Assembly (NCBI GenBank): GCA_002329525.1
Contig: DCTI01000034.1
Span: forward strand, 1,656-7,248
DNA from: Negativicutes bacterium UBA1444
Lineage (GTDB): Bacteria > Bacillota > Negativicutes > UBA1444
Length of the DNA: 5,593 nt
Reading direction: 5' to 3'
The position numbers and the translations under genes were made by a program. This document shows, piece by piece, positions 1 through 5,593 of the stretch (its first letter is position 1; each line of letters opens with the position of its first letter). A model generated the notes under the pieces. That model made no database searches. It was not told where the DNA came from and saw only the letters and a program-made list of their open reading frames with translations.

Positions 1-732
1 GAACACTTCATCCGCCTGCGCGAAAAACTCCGGCGTGCAAAATTCCTCCACGATAGGAATACCCAGCCGCTGGGCAATCTTCAGAACCACACCGCGAGTG
101 ATACCCGGCAAAATCAGCTTGCCGAGCGGCGCGGTATGAATCACGCCGTCCTTCACCGCATAGCAGTTGCTATGGGCACTTTCGGTGACGAACTTTTTGC
201 CGCCGTCTTCCCGAACGAAAATAACTTCATAACAGCCGGCCTTGGCCGCCGCGTTGCTGGCCATCACGCTGCCGAGCAGGTTCAGTGTCTTGATATGGCA
301 GAAATGCTGCCGCTCATCCGGATAAAAAATAGTCTTGCTGCCTTTGGTATAAAACTCGGTCGGTTTGGGCGGCACCGGAATGATCGAACCCGACAGAATC
401 GGCCGCAGGTTCGGCGTATACACGTGTCCGCGCGGTGACTGCCAGCCACGAGTCCACTGAAAATAAAACATCCCGCGCTCGATCCCCGATTCCCTCAGCA
501 GTAAGTCGCTGAATCCTTCGACTTCCGCACGGGTATAGCAAGGAACGATATCCAGCAGGCTGCAGCTGCGCTCGAACCGGTCCAGATGCTCCTGCCGCAG
601 AAAATGTTTGCCGTTGAACACCATCCAGGCATCGTATACCCCGTCGCCAAACTGATAGCCCCGGTCTTCCATGCAGACAACCGGCTGATCCCGATCCACG
701 ATCTTTCCGTCATAAAACGCCAATGATTTCAT
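1..732 (-). CDS. dat: D-amino-acid aminotransferase (PLP fold type IV), C-terminus cut by window edge
   Basis: This is an open frame of 244 codons running off the left edge. It should interconvert D-amino acids and 2-oxo acids with pyridoxal phosphate in the cytosol, classically supplying D-glutamate or D-alanine for peptidoglycan. Visible signs are the N-terminal EDRGYQFGDGVY block (about residues 22-33), the HLDRF block (49-53), YFQWTRG (90-96), SPRGH (99-103), the PLP lysine K148 in HIKTLNLLGS, and VTES (182-185). Tyr33, Arg101 and His103 match the carboxylate trap (Tyr31, Arg98, His100) of Bacillus D-amino acid transaminase, which favours this over a branched-chain aminotransferase (IlvE). 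About 40 C-terminal residues are missing, judging from the usual length near 280. The ATG at 732-730 is preceded by a purine-rich AAAGGCGGGA site. It lies downstream of a LivJ-like gene on the same strand, but a promoter and a terminator separate the two. An L-branched-chain or other class IV specificity cannot be excluded. Confidence 0.82.
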   Translation of the reverse strand, partial: MKSLAFYDGKIVDRDQPVVCMEDRGYQFGDGVYDAWMVFNGKHFLRQEHLDRFERSCSLLDIVPCYTRAEVEGFSDLLLRESGIERGMFYFQWTRGWQSPRGHVYTPNLRPILSGSIIPVPPKPTEFYTKGSKTIFYPDERQHFCHIKTLNLLGSVMASNAAAKAGCYEVIFVREDGGKKFVTESAHSNCYAVKDGVIHTAPLGKLILPGITRGVVLKIAQRLGIPIVEEFCTPEFFAQADEVF

Positions 733-803
733 ACTATCCCGCCTTTCTGTTTTAAAACAAAAAGCCGCGACAATACGCAAAAATCGTACCGTCGCGGCTT
801 CAT
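729..803 (-). CDS. Possible 24-residue leader peptide overlapping the aminotransferase start
   Basis: An ATG at 803-801 opens a 24-codon frame that runs through the terminator hairpin and ends in TGA at 731-729. The TGA overlaps the aminotransferase ATG as ATGA, an arrangement typical of translational coupling. The peptide begins MKPRRYDFCV and ends KQKGGIV. It has three Leu, three Val and one Ile, but no run of a single amino acid as in classical attenuation leaders. No good Shine-Dalgarno site precedes the ATG, and most of the codons are fixed by the hairpin arms. The frame may therefore simply be a translation of the terminator. A GTG two codons upstream is an alternative start. Confidence 0.2.
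   Translation of the reverse strand: MKPRRYDFCVLSRLFVLKQKGGIV
754..800 (-). terminator. Strong intrinsic terminator/attenuator in the aminotransferase leader
   Basis: Bases 785-800 pair with 762-777 on the minus-strand transcript. The helix has ten Watson-Crick pairs (AAGCCGCGAC with GTCGCGGCTT), two G-U pairs and four more pairs (TACG with CGTA), giving 16 continuous pairs around a 7-base loop. TTTGTTTT follows at once on the minus strand. This is a textbook rho-independent terminator. It could end the upstream LivJ-like transcript. It also sits downstream of the promoter at 835-863 and just ahead of the aminotransferase ribosome binding site, so it can act as an attenuator. An upstream segment (UUGUGGC, near 805-811) could pair with GCCGCGA in its left arm as a competing, weaker antiterminator. 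Confidence 0.85.
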
Positions 804-834
804 CGCCACAAGCGCAGAGGCTTTAACTCATTTT

Positions 835-863
835 AAAATACACCCTGGCCTATGTTTTGTCAA
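835..863 (-). promoter_or_regulatory. Sigma-A-like promoter of the aminotransferase gene
   Basis: On the minus strand, TTGACA (863-858) is separated by exactly 17 bases from TATTTT (840-835). This is a perfect -35 box with a 4-of-6 -10 box. The expected transcription start is near 828, giving a leader of about 95 bases before the ATG at 732. The promoter lies just past the stop codon of the LivJ-like gene and upstream of the terminator at 754-800, so transcripts from it must cross that terminator to reach the aminotransferase gene. Confidence 0.7.
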
Positions 864-872
864 GTTTCCCGA

Positions 873-2045
873 TCAGGGATTGATCTTTTCCTTGAAAGTC
901 TGCTTGCCGTCCTTCATCTCGATGACCACTGCACTCTTGATCGGATTGTGGTTGCTGTCCATCGTGACGATGCCGGTGCTGACCTGCAGGTTCTTTGTCT
1001 GTTCCATCGCTTCTTTCACCTTGGCTGCATCGGTGGTATTCGCGCGCTTGATCGCATCGATGACGATCATCGCGGCGTCATAACCAAGTGCCGCCATGGA
1101 ACTGGGTTCTTCCTTGTATTCGGCTTTGTAGGCATCAATGAATTTTTTCACATTGGGATCGCTGTCCTGCGAGGAATAGTGGTTGCTGAAGAACGTGTTG
1201 TTCAGAGCTGCCGCGCCGGCGATCTCCACGACCTTGGGATTATCCCAGCCGTCGGTGCCGAGCAGGGGTTGATTGATACCCAGTTCACGCGCCTGCTTGA
1301 CGATCTTGCCGACTTCCTCGTAATAGGCGGGAATGAATACGATATCGGCGTTCATGGCTTTGATCTTGGTCAGCGTCGCCTTGAAGTCCTGGTCCTTTTG
1401 CAGGAAGGCTTCCTTGCCGGCGACCTTGCCGCCGTTCTTCACGAAGGTTTCTTCGAAGGCAGCCGCCACGCCTTTGGAGTAATCGGAGCTGCTGTCAATA
1501 TAGATGACCGCGGTTTTCGCTTTCAGGGACTTGGTCGCGTAGTTGGCCATGACCCGGCCCTGGAAGGGATCGATAAAGCAGGCCCGGAACGCGAACGGAC
1601 GAACCTTGCCGTTGTCCACCGTGATCTTCTCGTTCGTGCCGGTCGGCGTCATCACCACAACCTTGTTGTCTTCGGCGATTTTCACCGTGGCCAGCACGTT
1701 GGAGCTGACGATCGGTCCCATGACGATCGACACCTTGTCCTGTGTAATCAATTTGGTCGTCGCATTGGCGGCTTCCGCCGGTTCCGATTTGTTGTCCGCC
1801 AGAATCAGATTGATTTTCTTGCCGAGTACCCCACCGGATTCATTGACCTGCTTGAATGCCAGCTTCATGCCGCTGAGAGCCTGGTTGCCGTAGTTGGCGA
1901 CGCCCCCCGTCATTTCGACATTGCCGCCGATCTTGATCTCATTGGTTTGCGCAGCCGGCTTGGCTTTTTCGCCGCCGCCGCAGCCCGTGAGCGCAACGCT
2001 CATGGCGATGGCCAGCACCCCCAGAACGGTCCACCGTTTTTTCAT
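873..2045 (-). CDS. livJ: LivJ-like branched-chain amino acid ABC transporter substrate-binding lipoprotein
   Basis: This 390-residue protein should capture an amino acid, probably leucine, isoleucine or valine, outside the membrane and deliver it to a LivHM/LivGF-type ABC permease. The N-terminus is a lipoprotein signal: MKKR, a hydrophobic stretch, then the lipobox LTGC with lipidated Cys22. A GGGEK linker leads into a type 1 periplasmic-binding fold (Peripla_BP_6, about residues 36-385). It opens with IKIGGNVEMTGGVANYG and includes GPIVSSN (110-116, with serines typical of ligand-contact positions), VVMTPTGT (130-137), LGTDGWDNP (262-270) and ALGYDAAM (319-326). The ATG at 2045-2043 was chosen because GAGGGGGAAGG precedes it and the signal peptide begins there. 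An upstream in-frame ATG at 2084 lies inside the -10 box of the promoter and cannot be used from it. No permease or ATPase gene is in the window, so it looks like an orphan binding protein. Exact ligand is not visible; polar amino acids or other small organic acids are possible in this family. Confidence 0.9.
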   Translation of the reverse strand: MKKRWTVLGVLAIAMSVALTGCGGGEKAKPAAQTNEIKIGGNVEMTGGVANYGNQALSGMKLAFKQVNESGGVLGKKINLILADNKSEPAEAANATTKLITQDKVSIVMGPIVSSNVLATVKIAEDNKVVVMTPTGTNEKITVDNGKVRPFAFRACFIDPFQGRVMANYATKSLKAKTAVIYIDSSSDYSKGVAAAFEETFVKNGGKVAGKEAFLQKDQDFKATLTKIKAMNADIVFIPAYYEEVGKIVKQARELGINQPLLGTDGWDNPKVVEIAGAAALNNTFFSNHYSSQDSDPNVKKFIDAYKAEYKEEPSSMAALGYDAAMIVIDAIKRANTTDAAKVKEAMEQTKNLQVSTGIVTMDSNHNPIKSAVVIEMKDGKQTFKEKINP

Positions 2046-2082
2046 CGTGCCTTCCCCCTCAAGTGTTATGCATTTAGTATAC

Positions 2083-2111
2083 ATTTTACATCCGCACTAA
2101 ATTTTCGTCAA
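2083..2111 (-). promoter_or_regulatory. Sigma-A-like promoter of the LivJ-like gene
   Basis: On the minus strand, TTGACG (2111-2106) is separated by exactly 17 bases from TAAAAT (2088-2083). Each box matches five of six consensus positions. The expected transcription start is near 2076, leaving a 5' leader of about 30 bases before the strong ribosome binding site and the ATG at 2045. The flanks are AT-rich. Confidence 0.65.
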
Positions 2112-2319
2112 TTATTGTTTCATGTTTACATTTTTCCATTGTGCACGGACTTTTCTCGGTTTTTCTCCTTTTGAAAGGCGCTCTGGTTTACACAAGGACT
2201 TTTCCCGCTCCCATCGAACTTCTTTATTGAATAGAGCGACGATTTCATCCTTTGTATTAGCATTATAGGCATTACCCGATCACAAATGCAATACGGAAAT
2301 GACGGAAGGAGCCACCTGA

Positions 2320-3507
2320 ATGAGTCAAACGTTACAAGTGCAATTTTGCGGTATTTTGTTAGAAAATCCCTGTCTTTTGTCGTCCGCATCGCCGACGCAA
2401 AGTTACGAAGGGATTGCCAAGGCCTTAAAGCTGGGCTGGGCCGGCGTGGTAACCAAAACCTGCGCCCCCGACCACTTGATCACCGCCGATGTCGCCAACC
2501 GGTTCACCGTCCTGCGCGATAATGCCGGCAACATTACCGGATTTGAAAACATCGAGGGACTTACGCAGAAGCCGGTAGCCTACTGGGAAACCACGATCCG
2601 GGATCTGAAACGGGATTTTCCCGGCAAATGCATCATCGCCAGCATCATGGCGGATGAAGATCGTGAGTCCTGGCAGGATCTGGCCCGTCGAATGGAAAAA
2701 GCCGGCGCCGATGCACTCGAGTTGAACCTCTCGTGCCCGCATTTCCGGCTGGAAGACAATATGGGGGCGGCCATCGGCAAAGACGAAACCTTGGCGGCGG
2801 CCATCACTGCCTGCGTGAAGTCAGCCGTCCGCATCCCGGTCGTGGTCAAACTGACACCGAACGCCAGCAACATTCAAGATATCGCCCGGGCTGTCGTCGC
2901 GGCCGGCGCCGACGCGATCGCAGCGATCAACACCGTTCAGATACTGATGGGCGTGGACATCGACACCTTCGCACCGCTGCCGGCAGTAAACGGCCATACC
3001 TCATTCGGCGGTTACTCTGGGGTGGCGGTCAAGCCGATCGGCCTGCGCTGCGTGGCCCAGATCGCCCAGGCGACCGACGTGCCGGTTTCGGGAATCGGCG
3101 GCATCGCCCAATGGCAGGATATCGTCGAATATTTTGCAGTCGGCGCCAGCTGCGTCCAGATCTGCACCGCCGTCATGCTGAACGGCTACCAAATCATCAC
3201 GCCGCTGCTCGCCGGGCTGGAAGAATACATGAATCGCAAGGGACTGCGGAACCTGGGAGAAATCACCGGCGCGGCATTGTCCAAGATCGAAGCCCGGGAG
3301 CGTCTGAGCATGGACTGGCGCCGGCGGTCCACTGTCGTCGCCCCGGAGAAATGCGTTCGTTGCGCCAAATGCTATGTTTCCTGCCAGGAAAGCGGCAAGG
3401 GTGCCATCCGCTTCATCGAGCAACGAATCAGCGTGGATGCGTCCCGCTGCGACGGCTGTTCCCTCTGCACCCATGTCTGCCCGCAGGGAGTACTGGCACT
3501 ATCTTAA
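2320..3507 (+). CDS. preA: PreA-like dihydropyrimidine dehydrogenase catalytic subunit with 2x[4Fe-4S] ferredoxin tail
   Basis: This 395-residue cytosolic protein belongs to the dihydroorotate/dihydropyrimidine dehydrogenase family. PreA with its partner PreT interconverts uracil or thymine and the 5,6-dihydro base using NAD(H). Residues 1-310 form the FMN-binding TIM barrel. NLSCPH (136-141) carries the conserved Asn136, Ser138 and presumed catalytic Cys139. VVKLTPN (175-181), AAINTV (201-206, with the pyrimidine-contacting Asn-Thr pair) and VSGIGGI (256-262) are FMN and substrate loops. The C-terminus holds two cluster motifs: CVRCAKCYVSC (345-355, no Pro after the last Cys, as in E. coli PreA) and CDGCSLCTHVCP (377-388). 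The ATG at 2320 has AAGGAG eight bases upstream. E. coli PreA is about 411 residues, so the length fits. No PreT (FAD/NAD subunit) gene is next to it: the upstream neighbour is divergent and the downstream gene convergent. Its electron donor and true substrate are therefore open, and a ferredoxin-linked role is possible. I saw no convincing promoter in the 274 bases upstream. Confidence 0.87.
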   Translation: MSQTLQVQFCGILLENPCLLSSASPTQSYEGIAKALKLGWAGVVTKTCAPDHLITADVANRFTVLRDNAGNITGFENIEGLTQKPVAYWETTIRDLKRDFPGKCIIASIMADEDRESWQDLARRMEKAGADALELNLSCPHFRLEDNMGAAIGKDETLAAAITACVKSAVRIPVVVKLTPNASNIQDIARAVVAAGADAIAAINTVQILMGVDIDTFAPLPAVNGHTSFGGYSGVAVKPIGLRCVAQIAQATDVPVSGIGGIAQWQDIVEYFAVGASCVQICTAVMLNGYQIITPLLAGLEEYMNRKGLRNLGEITGAALSKIEARERLSMDWRRRSTVVAPEKCVRCAKCYVSCQESGKGAIRFIEQRISVDASRCDGCSLCTHVCPQGVLALS

Positions 3508-3531
3508 TTGTTTAGCCAAACTCACTAAGAT
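3501..3531. terminator. Weak inverted repeat spanning the stops of preA and the diguanylate cyclase gene
   Basis: ATCTTA (3501-3506) is an exact inverted match to TAAGAT (3526-3531). Inside it GTTT (3510-3513) pairs with AAAC (3518-3521) around AGCC. The structure spans the TAA of preA (3505-3507) and the TAG of the convergent gene (3527-3525). It is AU-rich and has no T-run on either side, so it is at best a weak two-way terminator or 3'-end structure. Confidence 0.25.
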
Positions 3532-4943
3532 TCACAGGCAAAAAGACAATTGCGGCCATTTTCCTTTGCCCGGTACATGGCCTTATCGGTTCGCTGCAAC
3601 CAATCGTCCAGCGATTCATTCGATTTTCGCTCAGTAATGCCAATGCTTATCGTCATTTTAAGCATCGATGGCATTGGTTGGTTTTCGACGACATGACGAA
3701 TTTTTTCCGCCGCCCCGCAAGCTGCAGCCAGCGATACGCCGGGCATCAATACAACAAACTCCTCGCCGCCGTATCTGGCAAAGACGTCGGATTTCCTGAG
3801 TTTGGCGGATATGGTGCTCGCTACGTTTTTTAAGACTTCATCGCCAACCAGATGTCCATAGCGATCATTGACCTGTTTAAAAAAATCTAAATCCACAAAC
3901 ATCATCGCCAACGGTTGCTGGTCACGGTCCGCCCGAGCAATTTCAGCAGTCGCCCGCTCGAAAAAATAGGCACGGTTGTGGGCCGCAGTCAGATAATCGT
4001 GCGTGCTGAAATAATAGATTTCCTGTTCTTTGCGTTTACGTTCCTCAATGTTGCGGCTGATCCCTACCGCTTCGATTTCGCCGTTCTCATTGAAGCGATA
4101 TTTCACAGTATATTCAACCCAAACGACACTGCCATCAACGCACAGTTGCTGTATTTCACTTTGGGAGACCGGTTCCGAGGCCGGATTTTTTCGCAGTTGT
4201 CGGATCGCTGCCTGTATTCGCTGCTGGATGCCGTCTTGATATTCGGGCAGCACCGCACCCTGAATCCCCTGTGCTAATATTGCCTCGCCGCTATAGCCGC
4301 AGAGTTTCTCAACCCCGGGACTGGCGTAAACAAACTTTTCCTGGTCGACATTGTAAACCCAGATGAAATCCAGGGTGTTATCGGTGATAAACCTATATTT
4401 GCCCTCGCTTTGCTTCAATGCATAATTGAGCTTTTCCAACTGACTGTTTTTTTCGCGAATTTCCGCCACTTGCCTTACATTTTGTTTCAGCAAGTCATTC
4501 ATTTTCAGTTGGCCTTCAATCAACGCATGCATTTTCTCTACAAGCGCAACAATATCCGCTGAAAAATCATTTTCTTTGCAATCGAGCAGGCAAATCGTAC
4601 CAAAGGGCTTGCCATCCGGCAGACGAATCGGAAAACCCAGGTAGGCAATCAGGTTGTGCTTTAAGTCCGGATTGTTGTTCCACTGCACGGATTGCAGGGC
4701 ATTGGGCACCAACAGTTTTTCTTGCGACTCGATGACTCGTTCGCAATAAAGCCCCGAACCGAATAAAGTATCTTTCTCGCCCACATGATAAGGATTGCCT
4801 TCGGTTGTGCTGGATACCAAAACCTCTAACTCCTGGCCGCACAAATGCATGATCAATCCGACAGGGACGCCCGCAATCCGCGCCACGAGATCCACTATTC
4901 TTTGCCATTCCGACAAAAGCTCTTCGGGCATCGTGCGATCCAC
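3525..4943 (-). CDS. GAF-PAS-GGDEF diguanylate cyclase, cytosolic
   Basis: This 472-residue protein (numbered from the GTG start) should make cyclic di-GMP from two GTP in response to a signal sensed by its N-terminal domains. A GAF domain covers about residues 10-146. A charged, probably coiled-coil linker follows (about 148-178), then a PAS domain (about 180-300, ending in the PAC-like VGISRNIEERKRKEQ). The GGDEF domain runs from about 310 to the end. It shows HDYLTAAHNRAYF, the metal-site VDLDFFKQVNDRYGH..GD, the active signature GGEEF (392-396) and an intact inhibitory I-site RxxD (383-386) exactly five residues before it. The SIGIT and DKAMYRAKENGRN blocks are also present. The usual TGLxNR is TAAHNR here. 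There is no transmembrane segment or signal peptide. A GTG start at 4943 is preferred because AGGAG lies seven bases upstream. The ATG at 4961 has no such site and would add six residues. The input signal cannot be told from the sequence. Confidence 0.9.
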   Translation of the reverse strand: MDRTMPEELLSEWQRIVDLVARIAGVPVGLIMHLCGQELEVLVSSTTEGNPYHVGEKDTLFGSGLYCERVIESQEKLLVPNALQSVQWNNNPDLKHNLIAYLGFPIRLPDGKPFGTICLLDCKENDFSADIVALVEKMHALIEGQLKMNDLLKQNVRQVAEIREKNSQLEKLNYALKQSEGKYRFITDNTLDFIWVYNVDQEKFVYASPGVEKLCGYSGEAILAQGIQGAVLPEYQDGIQQRIQAAIRQLRKNPASEPVSQSEIQQLCVDGSVVWVEYTVKYRFNENGEIEAVGISRNIEERKRKEQEIYYFSTHDYLTAAHNRAYFFERATAEIARADRDQQPLAMMFVDLDFFKQVNDRYGHLVGDEVLKNVASTISAKLRKSDVFARYGGEEFVVLMPGVSLAAACGAAEKIRHVVENQPMPSMLKMTISIGITERKSNESLDDWLQRTDKAMYRAKENGRNCLFACES

Positions 4944-4950
4944 ATCATCA

Positions 4951-4955
4951 CTCCT
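4951..4955 (-). promoter_or_regulatory. Ribosome binding site that sets a GTG start for the diguanylate cyclase
   Basis: On the minus strand AGGAG lies seven bases before an in-frame GTG at 4943-4941. The in-frame ATG at 4961 is upstream of this site and has no purine-rich sequence of its own. The in-frame ATG at 4931 is 19 bases from AGGAG, which is too far. The site therefore favours the GTG. Confidence 0.6.
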
Positions 4956-5008
4956 AATCATTATGGCCGTAAAGAATTCAGCGCAAATACGACAAATTAT
5001 TACTTTTT

Positions 5009-5037
5009 ATTATGCTACACTTAAGTATAATTGTCCA
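5009..5037 (-). promoter_or_regulatory. Sigma-A-like promoter of the diguanylate cyclase gene
   Basis: On the minus strand TGGACA (5037-5032) is separated by exactly 17 bases from CATAAT (5014-5009). Each box matches five of six consensus positions. The expected transcription start is near 5002, giving an AT-rich leader of about 60 bases before the GTG at 4943. The promoter lies between the isochorismatase-family stop codon and this gene, so the two are probably transcribed separately. Confidence 0.65.
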
Positions 5038-5091
5038 TTGCAAAAGACCTGAACTCGCCACAGGCACGTCAACCGCACGAGGATAGTCTCA

Positions 5092-5593
5092 CTACGCTAA
5101 CTGAGCGATCCAATCCGCCGTTGTCATCACTTTCGAAAAGCGCATGGCCTGGGTGATCAGGATCGCCTGGTGCAGGTCCGCCGCCTTGATTTTTCCGGCG
5201 TAGTTGGCGATATCCAGCGTGCCGGTGGCGTCTGACAGGAACTCCACGGCAAAGCCCAGATGCAGCGCCTGCCGCGCCGTCGTGTCACAGCACATCTGCG
5301 TCATGTAGCCGCTGATGACCACCGTGTCGACACCGAGCGACCGCAGGCATTCCTCCAGGTCGGTCCCGGTGAAGCTCCCCGGCAGCGTCTTGTCGATAAT
5401 CCGCAGATGCGGCCGACACAGCACCCCGCCATGAATTTCCCACTCCCGGCTGCCTTTGACAAATGCGGCCGCATCCGGCTGCGGCGAGCCATGCCGGATC
5501 AGGATCACCGGAATGTCCCCCCGATTGGCGGCATCCATCGCCCGCAAAATATTGGAGAAACTGCCGGTCGGATAGGTCACCGGCAATTTGCCC
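5092..5593 (-). CDS. Isochorismatase-family cysteine hydrolase, N-terminus cut by window edge
   Basis: This open frame enters from the right edge, leaving 166 residues and a TAG stop. The family (isochorismatase, nicotinamidase, N-carbamoyl amide hydrolases) uses an Asp-Lys-Cys triad to cleave amide or ether bonds. The visible part has GDIPVILIRHG (the parallel-strand core), the DKTLPGSFTGTDLEECL block carrying the likely catalytic Lys (about residue 68), and VVISGYMTQMCCDTTARQA. In that last block the first Cys (about residue 101) is the expected nucleophile, preceded by the Met-Thr of the typical cis-peptide loop. The catalytic Asp near the N-terminus (the usual DxQNDF-type motif) lies outside the window, so roughly 15-25 residues are missing. 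A TTG at 5586 could serve as a start but would remove that Asp, so it is unlikely to be the real one. The substrate cannot be assigned. A weak 5-pair stem near 5045-5062 followed by TCTTTT on the minus strand could end its transcript, but it is unconvincing. Confidence 0.85.
   Translation of the reverse strand, partial: GKLPVTYPTGSFSNILRAMDAANRGDIPVILIRHGSPQPDAAAFVKGSREWEIHGGVLCRPHLRIIDKTLPGSFTGTDLEECLRSLGVDTVVISGYMTQMCCDTTARQALHLGFAVEFLSDATGTLDIANYAGKIKAADLHQAILITQAMRFSKVMTTADWIAQLA

Noticed and set aside
2099..2113. CodY-box-like AATTTTCGTCAATTA at the livJ-like promoter
   Set aside because: It has about five mismatches to the 15-base CodY consensus in an AT-rich region, which is within chance expectation.
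852..2174. Plus-strand open frame of 440 codons opposite the LivJ-like gene
   Set aside because: It is the antisense shadow of a clear lipoprotein gene with signal peptide, lipobox and family motifs. Its translation has no recognisable domain and it has no ribosome binding site.
2221..2270. Possible preA promoter with TTGAAT at 2227-2232
   Set aside because: No acceptable -10 box lies 16-18 bases downstream. TATTAG is 22 bases away and TTTGTA is a poor match.
2126..2389. Minus-strand open frame of 87 codons across the preA start
   Set aside because: It overlaps the preA start and ribosome binding site, shows no domain, and has no convincing start signal.
2733..3515. Plus-strand open frame of 260 codons inside preA
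   Set aside because: It is a frame-shifted, Arg/Gly-rich reading of preA, whose own frame carries all the flavin and iron-sulfur motifs.
5045..5062. Terminator after the isochorismatase-family gene (CCTG/CAGG stem followed by TCTTTT)
   Set aside because: The stem has only about five pairs including a wobble, with a 9-base loop. This is too weak to call.
2320..5593. A pyrimidine-degradation cluster linking preA with the isochorismatase-family hydrolase (RutB-like)
   Set aside because: The two genes are on opposite strands and separated by a diguanylate cyclase gene with its own promoter. The hydrolase motifs do not specify a RutB-type substrate.

Overview
The window looks like chromosomal DNA of an anaerobic Bacillota, possibly Negativicutes (Sporomusa/Pelosinus-like). 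This is an inference from strong AGGAG/GGAGG-type ribosome binding sites, sigma-A-like promoters with 17-base spacers, a lipoprotein binding protein and a moderately GC-rich composition with AT-rich promoters. No rRNA, tRNA, CRISPR array, insertion sequence or phage gene is visible.

Layout, left to right. (1) 1-732, minus strand: most of a class IV PLP aminotransferase, best read as D-amino-acid aminotransferase, with its C-terminus cut by the left edge. It is preceded by a promoter (835-863), a short leader and a very strong intrinsic terminator (754-800) that ends about 20 bases before the start codon. (2) 873-2045, minus strand: a lipoprotein of the branched-chain amino acid (LivJ-type) ABC transporter family, with its own promoter at 2083-2111. 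(3) 2046-2319: a divergent, AT-rich intergenic region. (4) 2320-3507, plus strand: a PreA-type dihydropyrimidine dehydrogenase subunit, i.e. a flavin TIM barrel plus a two-cluster ferredoxin tail. (5) 3525-4943, minus strand: a cytosolic GAF-PAS-GGDEF diguanylate cyclase, convergent with preA with 17 bases between stop codons. Its promoter is at 5009-5037. (6) 5092-5593, minus strand: an isochorismatase-family cysteine hydrolase whose N-terminus is cut by the right edge.

The genes do not form one obvious operon. Each of the three minus-strand transcription units with a visible start has its own promoter. The livJ-like and aminotransferase genes run in the same direction and may share a theme of amino acid uptake and interconversion, but neither the Liv permease/ATPase genes nor the PreT partner of PreA is present. 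The clearest unexplained structure is the aminotransferase leader. The only good promoter lies upstream of a 16-bp terminator hairpin, so expression should depend on read-through or antitermination. The same leader also holds a 24-codon open frame whose stop overlaps the aminotransferase start as ATGA. I found no evidence of an exotic multi-gene system.
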